This document shows positions 9,453 through 21,600 of a stretch of 64,000 nt of DNA, piece after piece. The number at the start of each line of letters is the position of its first letter. Position 1 is the first letter of the stretch. The stretch lies in assembly GCA_030737875.1 (NCBI GenBank), contig CM060918.1, forward strand, positions 768,608,552 to 768,672,551, read 5' to 3'. The notes below the pieces were generated by a model. It was given only the letters and a program-made list of their open reading frames with translations, made no database searches and was not told the origin of the DNA. A program made the translations under genes and the position numbers. Source of the DNA: Allium sativum (Eukaryota; Streptophyta; Magnoliopsida; Asparagales; Amaryllidaceae).

Positions 9453-9980
9453 ATGGGATTCTTAGCATCCTATGAGTTTGAGATAGCGTATACCCATGGC
9501 AAGGGTAACATGGTAGCAGACGCCTTAAGTAGAAAAAGGTTGTCCTTGAGTTCATTGTTCGTTGAACGACGGAGCTTAGAGTTTATTTCTATGTTTGACT
9601 TTAGACCTTCCGTTGACTTTGTACCCGGTTTGCTAGCCTCCTTGGAGGTTAGGCCTACTCTTTTGGGGCGTATTGGCGGAGCACAGCGGGACGACCCACA
9701 GTTGGTTGAGTTAGTAGAGAAGCTCATGAAGAGGGGGAGTCGTCCAGCCATTTGAGTAGGTACACCCTAGATGGTAAGGGGTGGTTGCGTAGAGACGGTA
9801 GACTTTGTGTACCGCAAGACGAGGGTTTGAGGAAGGCTATACTTGATGATGCACATCGGTCGTAGATGACCATTCATTCCGGTGGGGACAAGATGTACCA
9901 AGACATGAAGCGAGTTTTCTTTTGGGCCGGTATGAAGAAAGATGTGGCCGAGTATGTCGCTAGATGCTTGGTGTGCTAGC
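9453..9980 (+). pseudogene. B1 RNase H end and integrase zinc-binding domain (broken)
   Basis: Begins GFLASYEFEIAYTHGKGN then MVADALSRK, the usual end of gypsy RNase H. After a spacer rich in D, V and L comes a frame change near 9745, then an HHCC-type domain: AILDDAHRS, a stop replacing a codon (TAG at 9863), [18 protein letters not shown] and CLVC. Right after CLVC a TAG stop replaces the first Q of the usual CQQVKAE; the same TAG is in B2. Confidence 0.85.
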
Positions 9981-10691
9981 AAGTGAAAGCGGAGCAGAAG
10001 AAACCTGGTGGGTTGCTTCACCCATTGGAGGTTCCGCTATGGAAGTGGGATAGTGTCTCGATGGATTACCGGGATCGAGGAAGGGTAATACGGGAATTTG
10101 GGTTGTGGTAGACAGACTTACTAAGAGCGCCCATTTTATACCCGTGAAGAGTAAGAGAACTGCTCCATGGCTAGCTTCAGTTTACATTCGAGAAATTATT
10201 AGATTGCATGGTGTACCTTCCAGTATAGTGAGCGATCGAGATCCTATCTTCACTAGAGAGTTTTGGAAGAGTTTACAAGAGGCGGTAGGGACTCAGTTGT
10301 GTTTGAGTACCGCATATCATCCTCAGACGGACGGCCAGACCGAGAGGGTGAATCGTATTTTAGAAGACCTTTTAAGGCTATGTATCTTAGATTTTGGAGG
10401 TACATGAGAAGAGCATCTTCCATTGGTGGAGTTGCCCGACAGACTTAGTGGTGTACATGATGTATTCCATGTGAGGAAGTGCCTACATGAGACCGCAGAG
10501 GTGCTAGAGTCGAGCTTGCTTAGATAAGTAGAGATAGAGCGTGATGCGACTATTCGACGAGCTCCTACACGCATCCTTGGGTTAGAGATTAAGAGGTTGA
10601 GAAACAGGGAGGTTCAACTAGTCAAAGTGCAATGGGGAGAAGATGAGAGCAACGCTACTTTGGAGACGGAAGCGAAAAGGCGTTCATTATA
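9981..10691 (+). pseudogene. B1 integrase core and chromovirus C-terminal tail (broken)
   Basis: Starts [15 protein letters not shown]. The first catalytic aspartate lies in SVSMD; just after it an 11-13 bp deletion relative to B2 shifts frame (near 10064-10070). 10105-10407 holds DRLTKSAHFIPVKS, IVSDRDPIFT with the second D, and HPQTDGQTERVN with the catalytic E intact. A TGA follows GGT. The expected ~200 residues between the core and the tail are missing: PLVELPDRLSGVHDVFHV joins directly. The tail NREVQLVKVQWGEDESNATL is the chromodomain-related end typical of Tekay/Del-like elements. Confidence 0.88.
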
Positions 10692-11240
10692 ACCATTCCT
10701 TTTTTAGGGTATGTCTTTTAACTTCTCCTTTATCGTTTGTCTAGTACTTATCTTATCTTTAGTATGTCCTCTTGTTAGTGCCTTTGACCTTTAGATAGGG
10801 TAAACCTATGGTTGAAACATGTGTTTGAGACATGTTATGATTGATGGATGCATGTGGATGCAAGTGTTTGCTAGTGGTTGCTCGTGGATGCATATACACA
10901 CACTCTAGACACTAGATCGGCTCAATCACTTCATATTGCATATTGCATATAATTGTGTGTAGGTAGCTATATTTATGGATGTATAATGGTTGTGTTATCA
11001 TATGGATGATGCATTTTGGTGAATGATTGTGCACTCATGTAGATATAGTATGTGTCGATAGGGTTCTTTCGCATACATATTGGATGCATGGCACTATCAC
11101 GGTTTGCATATGTTCATACATTAGATAGGGAACATATACACACACTTTTTGCATATACTCATACATCAGTAGAAATTGTTTTAAGGACAATGGATGCCCG
11201 TGTTTGATGGATTGAGTAGATGGTTGTTTGGATGGTAGGA
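10692..11240 (+). other. B1 untranslated region after pol
   Basis: Non-coding, with ACATGTGTTTGAGACATG-like dyads and GGATGCA/TGCATCC repeats. The same sequence follows the gag/protease scraps of A (38000-38460) and lies in D (30420-30780, - strand), so the three families share their 3' untranslated part. The polypurine tract expected at its end was lost in the 11238 junction. Confidence 0.7.
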
Positions 11241-11241
11241 T
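11238..11241. other. Deletion junction B1/C1 with GGAT microhomology
   Basis: B1 text ATGGTAGGAT runs straight into C1 LTR text GGATTTTAGTG. The intact B2 continues GGATATGCAT, and the intact C1 3' LTR has CCGGATTTTAG at 18955. The four shared bases GGAT mark the join. About 1.3 kb of B1 3' LTR, its polypurine tract and 258 bp of C1 LTR are gone. Confidence 0.85.
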
Positions 11242-12254
11242 TTTAGTGAAACCAAAAATAATAGAATCTAATTGATGATATCTTTCCAACGAATCCGACA
11301 AATCGAGATTTCATAGCGGGAATCAAAAGATATGTCCAGTTGAAAATTCTGAATAGTCGCTATGGAATTCAGGCCCTTAAAAATGGACATTTTGCAAAGG
11401 ACCTCGGATTTCGACGAAACCACTTTTGTTGGATCCGCAGTGTCAAATTATTGTTAGATTCCAAATTTCATAATTTTTCGAATCAATATGTGAGCGTGGC
11501 AAAGGAAAACGTGTTTTGACCATTTCAGTTGATTTTAATCGACTGGAAATTAGCCATTTTTCAAACGGTCTCAGAATTCGACAAAACTAGTTTTGTTAGG
11601 ACCGTATCGTCAATACGAAGCTAGAAAATATTTTTCTGGAATTTTTCTAGTTAGTATGTGACCCCGGTAATTTGAAATGTACGTTTAAAATTCAATATAG
11701 TGATTTAAATATAAATTCAACGGAAACTGATTCAAGCAGCCGAATTGGCCTACGTGGCATATCCCATTGTGTTCGGAATGGGGGTAAAACGCTATGGACG
11801 ACAGGCGGTGGGCCTCGTTTCGAGTTCGTTTGTAAAAGTCAACTTTTTAAATAATAAAAAAAAAATTAAATAAAACTCTTCTCCCCTATACGTTCTGCCC
11901 CCCCCCCCCCCCCCCGTTCACAAAGAATTCAGAAAAAGAAAAGTGAGTTTTAATTTGTTTTTTAATTTTCTGTTCAGTTTTATATATAAAAATTTATATA
12001 TAGGATTTAAAAAAAAAGTAAAAGCATGGTTTAAATACGGTTTTTTTTATTTAGAAAAGGCAAAATTAGATTTTTATTTGGTGAAAGATACGATCTTTAT
12101 ATTTTTAAAGTAATAAAAATATAGTTTTTATATTTTTAAAGAATTAAAAATATAGTCCATACTATATAGCGATTATAAAAATATGATTTATATATTTTTA
12201 AAGTGGTAAAAATATAATCTTTATTATTGTAGAAGGTGTGAAAATATGATTTTT

Positions 12255-12350
12255 AGAAAACTTTATTTTTATAAAGGCGAAAACTTTATTTTTATAAAGG
12301 CGAAAACTTTATTTTTATAAAGGCGAAAACATTATTTTTGAAAGGGCGAA
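12255..12350 (+). repeat. 22-bp tandem repeat with different copy number in the two C1 LTRs
   Basis: Unit AAAACTTTATTTTTATAAAGG plus CG, about 4 copies here and about 6 at 19973-20105. Each unit contains the dyad CTTTAT/ATAAAG. LTRs are identical at insertion, so the difference arose afterwards by slippage or exchange. Confidence 0.85.
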
Positions 12351-12621
12351 ATTTTTATATGAAGAATAAGGTGATAAAAATATAATTTTTATCTATATGG
12401 TAGCGTTGTGAAAATATGATTTTTATATATTGAACTTCGAAATAAAAATTCGATTTTTATATATTGAATAGCGAAATAAAAATTCGATTTTTACATAGGT
12501 AGTGAAAGCGGGCAACGAAGGTAACAAAAGGGCGAGAACGAAGAAGATTATATCGAAGAAGAGTCAAGATGCTTGGATAACTATCTGTGAGAATTTCTCA
12601 CTCTTCCATTTCTTTTCTAAT

Positions 12622-12662
12622 TATATATATATACTAGGATGCAGACGGTGCTTAGTAGCACC
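12622..12662 (+). promoter_or_regulatory. C1 LTR TATA box and transcript-start hairpin
   Basis: TATATATATATACTAGG at 12622-12638, then a hairpin GGTGCT-TAGT-AGCACC at 12647-12662, where transcription would start 25-30 nt downstream. The same is at 20382-20422 in the other LTR. The relative C2 has a hairpin of wholly different sequence in the same place (49802-49819). Confidence 0.6.
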
Positions 12663-13675
12663 CGACACAACCGTCCACAGACCATGGACTTGTTTGTTTG
12701 GTTGCATAGACTAGTTGGAATATTTGATCGAAATTGAATTGTGTGGTGAAATGAATTGATTTGATTGATGTGTGAATGGCGTGGGCCTTCACTAGACCGG
12801 GGATAAGGCTAGGCCTCGTCCCGTTTCTAGTATAGTGCCGTTATGCCGCCGAAATTTTCTAAAATATGTTAGAAAAATAAAAAGTATCATTTTATTGAAT
12901 AAATGAATCGAATAGAATATTCATAGGTTGAATAAAATGTTTTATCGTTAAAAATATAAATTTTAACGTGAAGTGAATAAAATAAAATATTCATTTACAA
13001 ACCGGACGGTTTGTTTATGTACACTGATTTGACTGACATTGATTGGGACGATAAATTTCACACATCGCCCAACTACACAAATAAAATCTGTGTTTGATTG
13101 TTTGAAACCCCACACGGGTGTTGGGATGAAATATGAATTCCACTCATCCTGATTAATTAAATATGTCGATCGATTGATTGACAGGCTGTATAAGCGTTAG
13201 ATATCTATATTTAATGCTTACACAGTGTAGTGCACTTTGGTTGATGGTTGATCCTTTTTCAATGTTATTATATTCATGTGTTGTATGAAAATCCATATAA
13301 TTAACATTATATGGTGATTGATTGGGCCTCATTCCAATTTGAAAAATAAAGAGTATTATAAAATAAAGGTTCATGTGTTGACTGTACTCATCCGTTGAGA
13401 TTAGTCATGTGTTGAACGAAATATTTTTATAATAAAATTTACATCTTTATCAATATAAAATAAAGGTTCATGTGTTGACTGTACTCATCCGTTGAGATTA
13501 GTCATGTGTTGAACGAAATATTTTAACAAAAATAGTCACACATGGACGGTACTCATTCGTTGAGATTAGTCGTGTGTTGACAAAAAGAAATATTTGAAAT
13601 AGAATATATAAAGCCGTGTTGAATAGTGATGCGCCATTTTGACGCGAACGATATTTATATCGATTTTATTTATTT

Positions 13676-14690
13676 CGAAATGAATTGAATATATAACGAT
13701 TTCGAAATGAATTGAATATATAACGATTTCGAAATGAATTGGATATATAACGATTTCGAAATGAATTGAATATATAACGAGTTCAATTTGAATCGAATAT
13801 AAAACCAAATTGAATTGAATTGAAAACGAATTCAAATTGAATTGAAAGCGAATTGAAATGAATTGAAATTTGAATTGAATAGAAAATGAATTTGAATCGA
13901 ATATAAAACCAAATTGAATTGAATTGAATTGAAAACGAATTCAAATTGAATTGAAAGCGAATTGAAATGAATTGAAATTTGATTTGAATAGAAAATGAAT
14001 TTGAATCGAATATAAAACCAAATTGAATTGAATTGAATTGAAACGATTTCGAATTGAATTGAAAGCGAATTGAAATGAATTGAAATTTGATTTGAATAGA
14101 AAATGAATTTGAATCGAATATAAAACCAAATTGAATTGAATTGAATTGAAAACGAATTCAAATTGAATTGAAAGCGAATTGAAATGAATTGAAATTTGAA
14201 TTGAATAGAAAATGAATTTGAATCAAATATAAAACCAAATTGAATTGAATTGAATTGAAAACGAACTCAAATTGAATTGAAACGATTTCGAATTGAATTG
14301 AAAGCGAATTGAAATGAATTGAAATTTGATTTGAATAGAAAATGAATTTGAATCGAATATAAAACCAAATTGAATTGAATTGAATTGAAAACGAACTCAA
14401 ATTGAATTGAAACGATTTCGAATTGAATTGAAAGTGAATTGAAATGAATTGAAATTTGATTTGAATAGAAAATGAATTTGAATCGAATATAAAACCAAAT
14501 TGAATTGAATTGAAAACGAATTCAAATTGAATTGAAAGCGAATTGAAATGAATTGAAATTTGAATTGAATAGAAAATGAATTTGAATCGAATATAAAACC
14601 AAATTGAATTGAATTGAATTGAAAACGAATTCAAATTGAATTGAAAGCGAATTGAAATGAATTGAAATTTGAATTGAATAGAAATGAATT
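13676..14690 (+). repeat. AT-rich minisatellite in C1 5' LTR (27-bp then ~110-bp units)
   Basis: First four copies of a 27-bp unit (GAAATGAATTGAATATATAACGATTTC split as GAAATGAATTG and AATATATAACGATTTC). Then about eight copies of a ~110-bp unit made of AATTGAATTGAA, GAAAGCGAATTGAAATG, AGAAAATGAATTTGAATC and ATATAAAACC. The matching array in the 3' LTR is 21436-22480. Purine strand asymmetry is strong. The apparent - strand ORFs are an effect of the repeat. Confidence 0.9.
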
Positions 14691-15325
14691 TTAAAACGAA
14701 TTTATAAAGAAGAATTCAATTTTGATTTGAATTGAAATGGAAGTTGAAATGATTTTTGAAACGAATTCAAAACTATTTATAAAATTCGTTTTAAATAGAA
14801 ATCGACGAAATATATATTATATATATTTTATATATAATATAATGGCCTGAATAGAACGCGCCGCGCCGCGGCAGTTCGTAAATTTCGACCATTTATTTCA
14901 AACGAACATTACGGGAGATCCGACCGTCGGATTCTCCTAAAACCGGAACTGTTGGGTTCGTATCGAAAAGAGCTTTCTAACGAATATTAGAAATTTGAAA
15001 TCTAACGGTTGGATTTGGAGATACGTCCAAATCAAATTCGAAAAAGGTCGCTATAGGTGCAGTTCGATGGCCGTTGTTGGAAATCGACTGTACGGGCCTT
15101 GATAAAATTATTAAAAATAGTAATAATTTATGTAAAATCATAAGAAATGATTTGGGAAGAATTGGGATGAAAAACTCCATATTTGAAAAGATAAAAATAG
15201 ATTTTTATCGAAATGAACTAGTTTTGAACTAAATTTAAAACCTAATTATTTTTAAATAAATAAATTAGATTTAAAAGGGGTTTTAAATAATCGGGATTTC
15301 TAATATATTTGATTGGATTTGAAAT

Positions 15326-15440
15326 GGGTTTATCGTGAACTATGTTTTAAATAACACTAGTTCTTTAACCCGATAATAAATAGAATGTGATTTGGGTTTA
15401 TCGTGAGCTGTGTTTTAAATAACACCTAGTTCTTTAACCC
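15326..15440 (+). other. Tandem hairpin pair in C1 LTR
   Basis: Two copies (15326-15371, 15394-15440) of a hairpin closed by GGGTT/AACCC, with inner arms GAACTGTGTT/AACACTAGTTC around a TTAAAT loop. The 3' LTR has both at 23110-23225. C3 has four diverged copies at 52470-53097 on the - strand. Confidence 0.6.
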
Positions 15441-17661
15441 AGTAAAAGGAGTTTGACAAATCTGCAATTAGATTGAAATGCGAATGGATAATCTAAATTA
15501 TCAAATTTAGAAAATGAGCGAGAATGGGGTATCGCCAGTTTTGCTCCAAAGCGATAGTTAAATCTTTAATTAGATTTGAACATGAAATGCTAATTAATTT
15601 TACCGATAACACCACGGTGTTAGATATGGAGTATTACCAGTTTTGCTTCATGGGATGAATAGGTTGGGATTGGGAAATAAAATAAATAATTACTTCGTTA
15701 CGGTTCGCTAATCTCGACTAGTTGGAAAAACCATAATTTGGTTTTAAATGACATCCAAAGGAAGATTACAGGATAAATTTTACAGAATTTATCTTGGATA
15801 AAATTAATGGGAACTTTTCCCTAAGAATGTGGAATTTAGAAACCAGCTGTAGGTTGGCTAAGAAGAATGGTTTCCTGGGTATTGATCTGATGTTGGTTTC
15901 GGCCTTCGGAGTTAATGTTTGGGAAATTGTTCTCTTGCTAATTTGCGGTTAGTGACTAATGAATTGGAATGAGGCGTATGTGGTGTTTGCGTAACATTTG
16001 TTTTTAATATACGCGGGTTGTTCGGAAAGTCCGGGTTTATACCCATTCTGAATAACCGATTCGACGATAAGTCGAAGATGAAGACGGTGGTCGAAGACCG
16101 GAAGTTTTCACATCGTTTGGGCAATTACTGACTATCCTGATTGGGCTGTACACCCAAGAGGATGGAAATAGTTGGTGGTCGTCCAGACGTACCTGGAGAT
16201 GGATGGATATGCGAGGAAAGTGCCTCCGGTTTCGTTCAGACCCAGAACGGACTTGTAAATGGATTGTGTGTCTGACATTGGATTTTATTCTATGTTGATT
16301 GATTTCTATTAAATATACATCTACTTGGCGGCGGAGAATTTATTCTTTTGCTTAACGCCCTTCTCTGAGACGTACGAGCTCAGAGGTTGTATATCGATGG
16401 ACATCAGTCGCATGGCATGAATTGCCTATGTGGCACGCTGAGATGCAATGATCAAGGCTTCTGTTGAAAAGCAAAGTCTTGTGGTTGATGATCAAAGCAT
16501 GGCCTTTGTGGCGTAGCTTTGTGTATAGCATGAATTCGCGAGCCTCACACCTCGGTATGAGTTAAAAACGGGATACGGACCGCTGGGAGAGCACGACGTT
16601 TCTTTCTAGCTTTGGTGGTGTCAGTGACCTACCAGCCCTGACATTTATATACTTTTCACCTTTGTGGTTGTTGGAATGAGGCGCCTCGATTATAGGTCTG
16701 TAAGGACCGGGAAACGTGTTTTCAGGCATAATTAATCCTCTAACGTAAGTGAGGACCGGCCCAGCCGCATCCAGGGTTACCCAGTGTGCGTAGTCCTGAG
16801 GCATTTGCTAGAGTGTCTCGAACGCGGAGAGGAGCTTGCCCCTTGCCTCGACTCATGACGGAAATCCAATTTCCAATACGTGTATTTCGGTTTTATTTGT
16901 AGAGCCTAGTATGGCGACATAGTGGGATGGGGCACTCATGCCGTCTATGATTTATATTTATGATTGAAATGTTTTGACACTATACACATATTATATTATC
17001 AAATGATTTGTTTTAAACGTACCAAGCATGTTTGGCTATTATAAGGGAAAACCCTATCCTCTGACTTGCGTTGCATTGTGTGATGGGACCTGGGTCTTAT
17101 AATAGCTTCATTTTTCGAAAAAGCATTGCGTTGTTTATTCTATGCACTGGTATTCTTGGGAGGAAACCCGTTCCGTGTTATACGGCGTGGTCCCTTAAAT
17201 CACTCTCTTTTAAAGTAAAGCTTTTAATAACTGTTTTAAGTTCTCACACCAGTCACATGACTGACCTGGAGTTTATTGTTTTAACCTAAACTCTGGGTGC
17301 CCCTATTTTCCGCACGGGCAGCTAGTAGTTTTGGTTTTGCAGATTTATATTCACAGGATCCTGGTTTACAGCTGGAATGATATCCGGAAAGCTCTGTATC
17401 CGTATATCACCTTCAGTTGTGCTTTATATTATTTTTCCGCTGCTATGTATTTAAATGTAATTTAAATCTCTGATATTTCTGTGTAATATTTATTCATTTA
17501 TACTCTTTATATTCTTGTAATCTGATGCATTGTTGTAATATACAATGAAATGTTCTTCTGTTTGTGTTCTGATTTGTCATGTTCTCAACGTTCAGGGGTT
17601 TCGAACGGTCTAGATCGGTTTAACGACTGATTCAGATCGAGCGAAATTCCAGGCCGTCACA

Positions 17662-18698
17662 TTTGGTATCAGAGCTTTGGTTTACAGAGCTCGAGAACAA
17701 GATACATTAGAACCATACGAAAGAATTCATCAGAAATTGGATTAGTAATATCCAATTAGAATGACTCGTTAGAGATAGGATCAGTAGTATCCTAGAACGA
17801 GTGTGAAGAGTATATTTTTCAATTGAAAACCATTTCGTTTTGAAATTTAAACCATTTTAAAACGTATTTGACTATTTATTTATTTTGAATATGGACAATC
17901 GAGTATATAAAGATTTTTCATATACGCGTCATGAACGTATATTCGAAGTTTTAATATATTGGATAGATATAGAATCATACTCTAGTGTCCCGAAGATGAT
18001 TCTAATGATTGACTAGTTGTCATTAGTATTCATGTTCGAGTAACGAAGGTGTGATGTCGATATATTTCCATTCGACTGGTGTGAGAACCAAAACTAATAT
18101 AGTTAGAACACATTGTTGTGAATTGGCACCAAAACATGATTTTCTTTATATGTATCAAAATTATGAATTTTAAACGTTAATCCACTAATTGATTGATGTT
18201 TGTGTTGTTTGTTTATTTGTTTGATAATTTTGAACCATTATGCCTAATTGGATCAAATATTGACTTATATTAAAAATTGGTCGCATTTGCTTGCATATAC
18301 ATATACTTGCATTGAACAGGTCATAGCAAGGAGGCTAGAGCAGAGAATAAAATTTGTTTGCCCGACAAATAGGTACATGTTTACTACATAATTTCCTGTT
18401 TTATTTGGGTGATGATGATTTTGTGAGCCTATTGGCTAGCCCCTTGGCTTTTTCTTTTTCTTTTTGAGATCTGAAGGACCGGGGAAGCTATTTGAAATTC
18501 CCCGATGCTCCCGGTGCAGGGGAGGTTACGGCGAAATTTTTCGAAAATTTAGGGTGTTAGCCAAATTTTTGAAAATTTGAAAATTCTCAGAAACTGAAAA
18601 GTTGGAGAATGGAAGCCAGATCGAACGTAGAGTTAATTAATCAAACCACTTTCGACTTTGTTCCTTTTCGGGGACGAAAAGTTTTAAGTGGGGGAGAT
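17662..18698 (+). other. Element C1 internal region, no coding capacity
   Basis: 1037 bp. PBS at 17664-17675 (TGGTATCAGAGC). No frame resembles gag, protease, RT or integrase. Near 18300-18370 there is text about TGCATTGAACAGGTCATAGCAAGG but no long ORF. It ends with the pre-polypurine hairpin (18664-18681) and polypurine tract AAGTGGGGGAGA (18686-18697). Confidence 0.88.
18664..18697 (+). other. C1 pre-polypurine hairpin and polypurine tract
   Basis: CTTTTCGGGGACGAAAAG (7-bp stem, GGGA loop) then AAGTGGGGGAGA just before the 3' LTR. In A, B2 and D the hairpin is GATTTCGGGGACGAAATC: the outer pairs changed together, the loop stayed. Confidence 0.75.
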
Positions 18699-21600
18699 TG
18701 TAACAACCCGAAAATCTGGGCCAGTTTAAAATTTTTATTTTGGCAATTTTAGCGAAGTTTGATCATTTAAAATAGATTATTTTAAATAATATCGACGAGA
18801 AAATTTATTTTGAATATAATTAGAACGTATATATTATATACGCCGTCGTTAAAATATAAATATTTATATATAATTATAAATAGAATTGAAAACGGCGCGG
18901 TAGTTCGATAATTCGATTTCAAACTTCAATTGAATGTACCGGGTGCAAAACAATCCGGATTTTAGTGAAACCAAAAATAATAGAATCTAATTGATGATAT
19001 CTTTCCAACGAATCCGACAAATCGAGATTTCATAGCGGGAATCAAAAGATATGTCCAGTTGAAAATTCTGAATAGTCGCTATGGAATTCAGGCCCTTAAA
19101 AATGGACATTTTGCAAAGGACCTCGGATTTCGACGAAACCACTTTTGTTGGATCCGCAGTGTCAAATTATTGTTAGATTCCAAATTTCACAATTTTTCGA
19201 ATCAATATGTGAGCATGGCAAAGGAAAACGTGTTTTGACCATTTCAGTTGATTTTAATCGACTGGAAATTGGCCATTTTTCAAACGGTCTCAGAATTCGA
19301 CGAAACTAGTTTTGTTAGGACCGTATCGTCAATACGAAGCTAGAAAACATTTTTCTGGAATTTTTCTAGTTAGTATGTGACCCCGGTAATTTGAAATGTA
19401 CGTTTAAAATTCAATATAGTGATTTAAATATAAATTCAACGGAAACTGATTCAAGCAGCCGAATTGGCCTACGTGGCATATCCCATTGTGTTCGGAATGG
19501 GGGTAAAACGCTATGGACGACAGGCGGTGGGCCTCGTTTCGAGTTCGTTTGTAAAAGTCAACTTTTTAAATAATAATAAAAAAAAAAAAAAAACTCTTCT
19601 CCCCTATACGTTCTGCCCCCCCCCCCCGTTCACAAAGAATTCAGAAAAAGAAAAGTGAGTTTTAATTTGTTGTTTAATTTTCTGTTCAGTTTTATATATA
19701 AAAATTTATATATAGGATTTAAAAAAAAAAGTAAAAGCATGGTTTAAATACGGTTTTTTTTTATTTAGAAAAGGCAAAATTAGATTTTTATTTGGTGAAA
19801 GATACGATCTTTATATTTTTAAAGTAATAAAAATATAGTTTTTATATTTTTAAAGAATTAAAAATATAGTCCATACTATATAGCGATTATAAAAATATGA
19901 TTTATATATTTTTAAAGTGGTAAAAATATAATCTTTATTATTGTAGAAGGTGTGAAAATATGATTTTTAGAAAACTTTATTTTTATAAAGGCGAAAACTT
20001 TATTTTTATAAAGGCGAAAACTTTATTTTTATAAAGGCAAAAACTTTATTTTTATAAAGGCGAAAACTTTATTTTTATAAAGGCGAAAACTTTATTTTTG
20101 AAAGGGCGAAATTTTTATATGAAGAATAAGGTGATAAAAATATAATTTTTATCTATATGGTAGCGTTGTGAAAATATGATTTTTATATATTGAACTTCGA
20201 AATAAAAATTCGATTTTTATATATTGAATAGCGAAATAAAAATTCGATTTTTACATAGGTAGTGAAAGCGGGCAACGAAGGTAACAAAAGGGCGAGAACG
20301 AAGAAGATTATATCGAAGAAGAGTCAAGATGCTTGGATAGCTATCTGTGAGAATTTCTCACTCTTCCATTTCTTTTCTAATTATATATATATACTAGGAT
20401 GCAGACGGTGCTTAGTAGCACCCGACACAACCGTCCACAGACCATGGACTTGTTTGTTTGGTTGCATAGACTAGTTGGAATATTTGATCGAAATTGAATT
20501 GTGTGGTGAAATGAATTGATTTGATTGATGTGTGAATGGCGTGGGCCTTCACTAGACCGGGGATAAGGCTAGGCCTCGTCCCGTTTCTAGTATAGTGCCG
20601 TTATGCCGCCGAAATTTTCTAAAATATGTTAGAAAAATAAAAAGTATCATTTTATTGAATAAATGAATCGAATAGAATATTCATAGGTTGAATAAAATGT
20701 TTTATCGTTAAAAATATAAATTTTAACGTGAAGTGAATAAAATAAAATATTCATTTACAAACCGGACGGTTTGTTTATGTACACTGATTTGAATGACATT
20801 GATTGGGACGATAAATTTCACACATCGCCCAACTACACAAATAAAATCTGTGTTTGATTGTTTGAAACCCCACACGGGTGTTGGGATGAAATATGAATTC
20901 CACTCATCCTGATTAATTAAATATGTCGATCGATTGATTGACAGGCTGTATAAGCGTTAGATATCTATATTTAATGCTTACACAGTGTAGTGCACTTTGG
21001 TTGATGGTTGATCCTTTTTCAATGTTATTATATTCATGTGTTGTATGAAAATCCATATAATTAACATTATATGGTGATTGATTGGGCCTCATTCCAATTT
21101 GAAAAATAAAGAGTATTATAAAATAAAGGTTCATGTGTTGACTGTACTCATCCGTTGAGATTAGTCATGTGTTGAACGAAATATTTTTATAATAAAATTT
21201 ACATCTTTATCAATATAAAATAAAGGTTCATGTGTTGACTGTACTCATCCGTTGAGATTAGTCATGTGTTGAACGAAATATTTTAACAAAAATAGTCACA
21301 CATGGACGGTACTCATTCGTTGAGATTAGTCGTGTGTTGACAAAAAGAAATATTTGAAATAGAATATATAAAGCCGTGTTGAATAGTGATGCGCCATTTT
21401 GACGCGAACGATATTTATATCGATTTTATTTATTTCGAAATGAATTGAATATATAACGATTTCGAAATGAATTGAATATATAACGATTTCGAAATGAATT
21501 GAATATATAACGATTTCGAAATGAATTGAATATATAACGAGTTCAATTTGAATCGAATATAAAACCAAATTGAATTGAATTGAATTGAATTGAAAACGAA

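Larger units (their letters stand above)
11238..17661 (+). repeat. Element C1 5' LTR (left 258 bp missing)
   Basis: Aligns with 18957-25446 throughout. It ends CCAGGCCGTCACA before the PBS. Contents in order: U3 to about 12620, a run of 18 C (11898-11915; about 12 in the other LTR), a 22-bp repeat (12255-12350), TATA and 5' hairpin (12622-12662), 27-bp and ~110-bp AT-rich repeats (13676-14690), a hairpin pair (15326-15440) and TTCCGCTG (17434). Long open frames at 13566-14634 on the - strand are only the translation of the AT-rich repeat. Confidence 0.93.

Noticed and set aside
12600..12720. Possible tRNA or microRNA gene near the C1 hairpin
   Set aside because: The stem is only 6 bp and fits a transcript-start hairpin. 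There is no cloverleaf or A/B boxes, and no ~21-nt duplex arms.
13566..14634. Several long - strand open frames rich in F, N, S, I, Q (also 21326-22419)
   Set aside because: They are translations of the GAATTGAATTG minisatellite. More than one frame is open, copies overlap, and there is no start context or family similarity.
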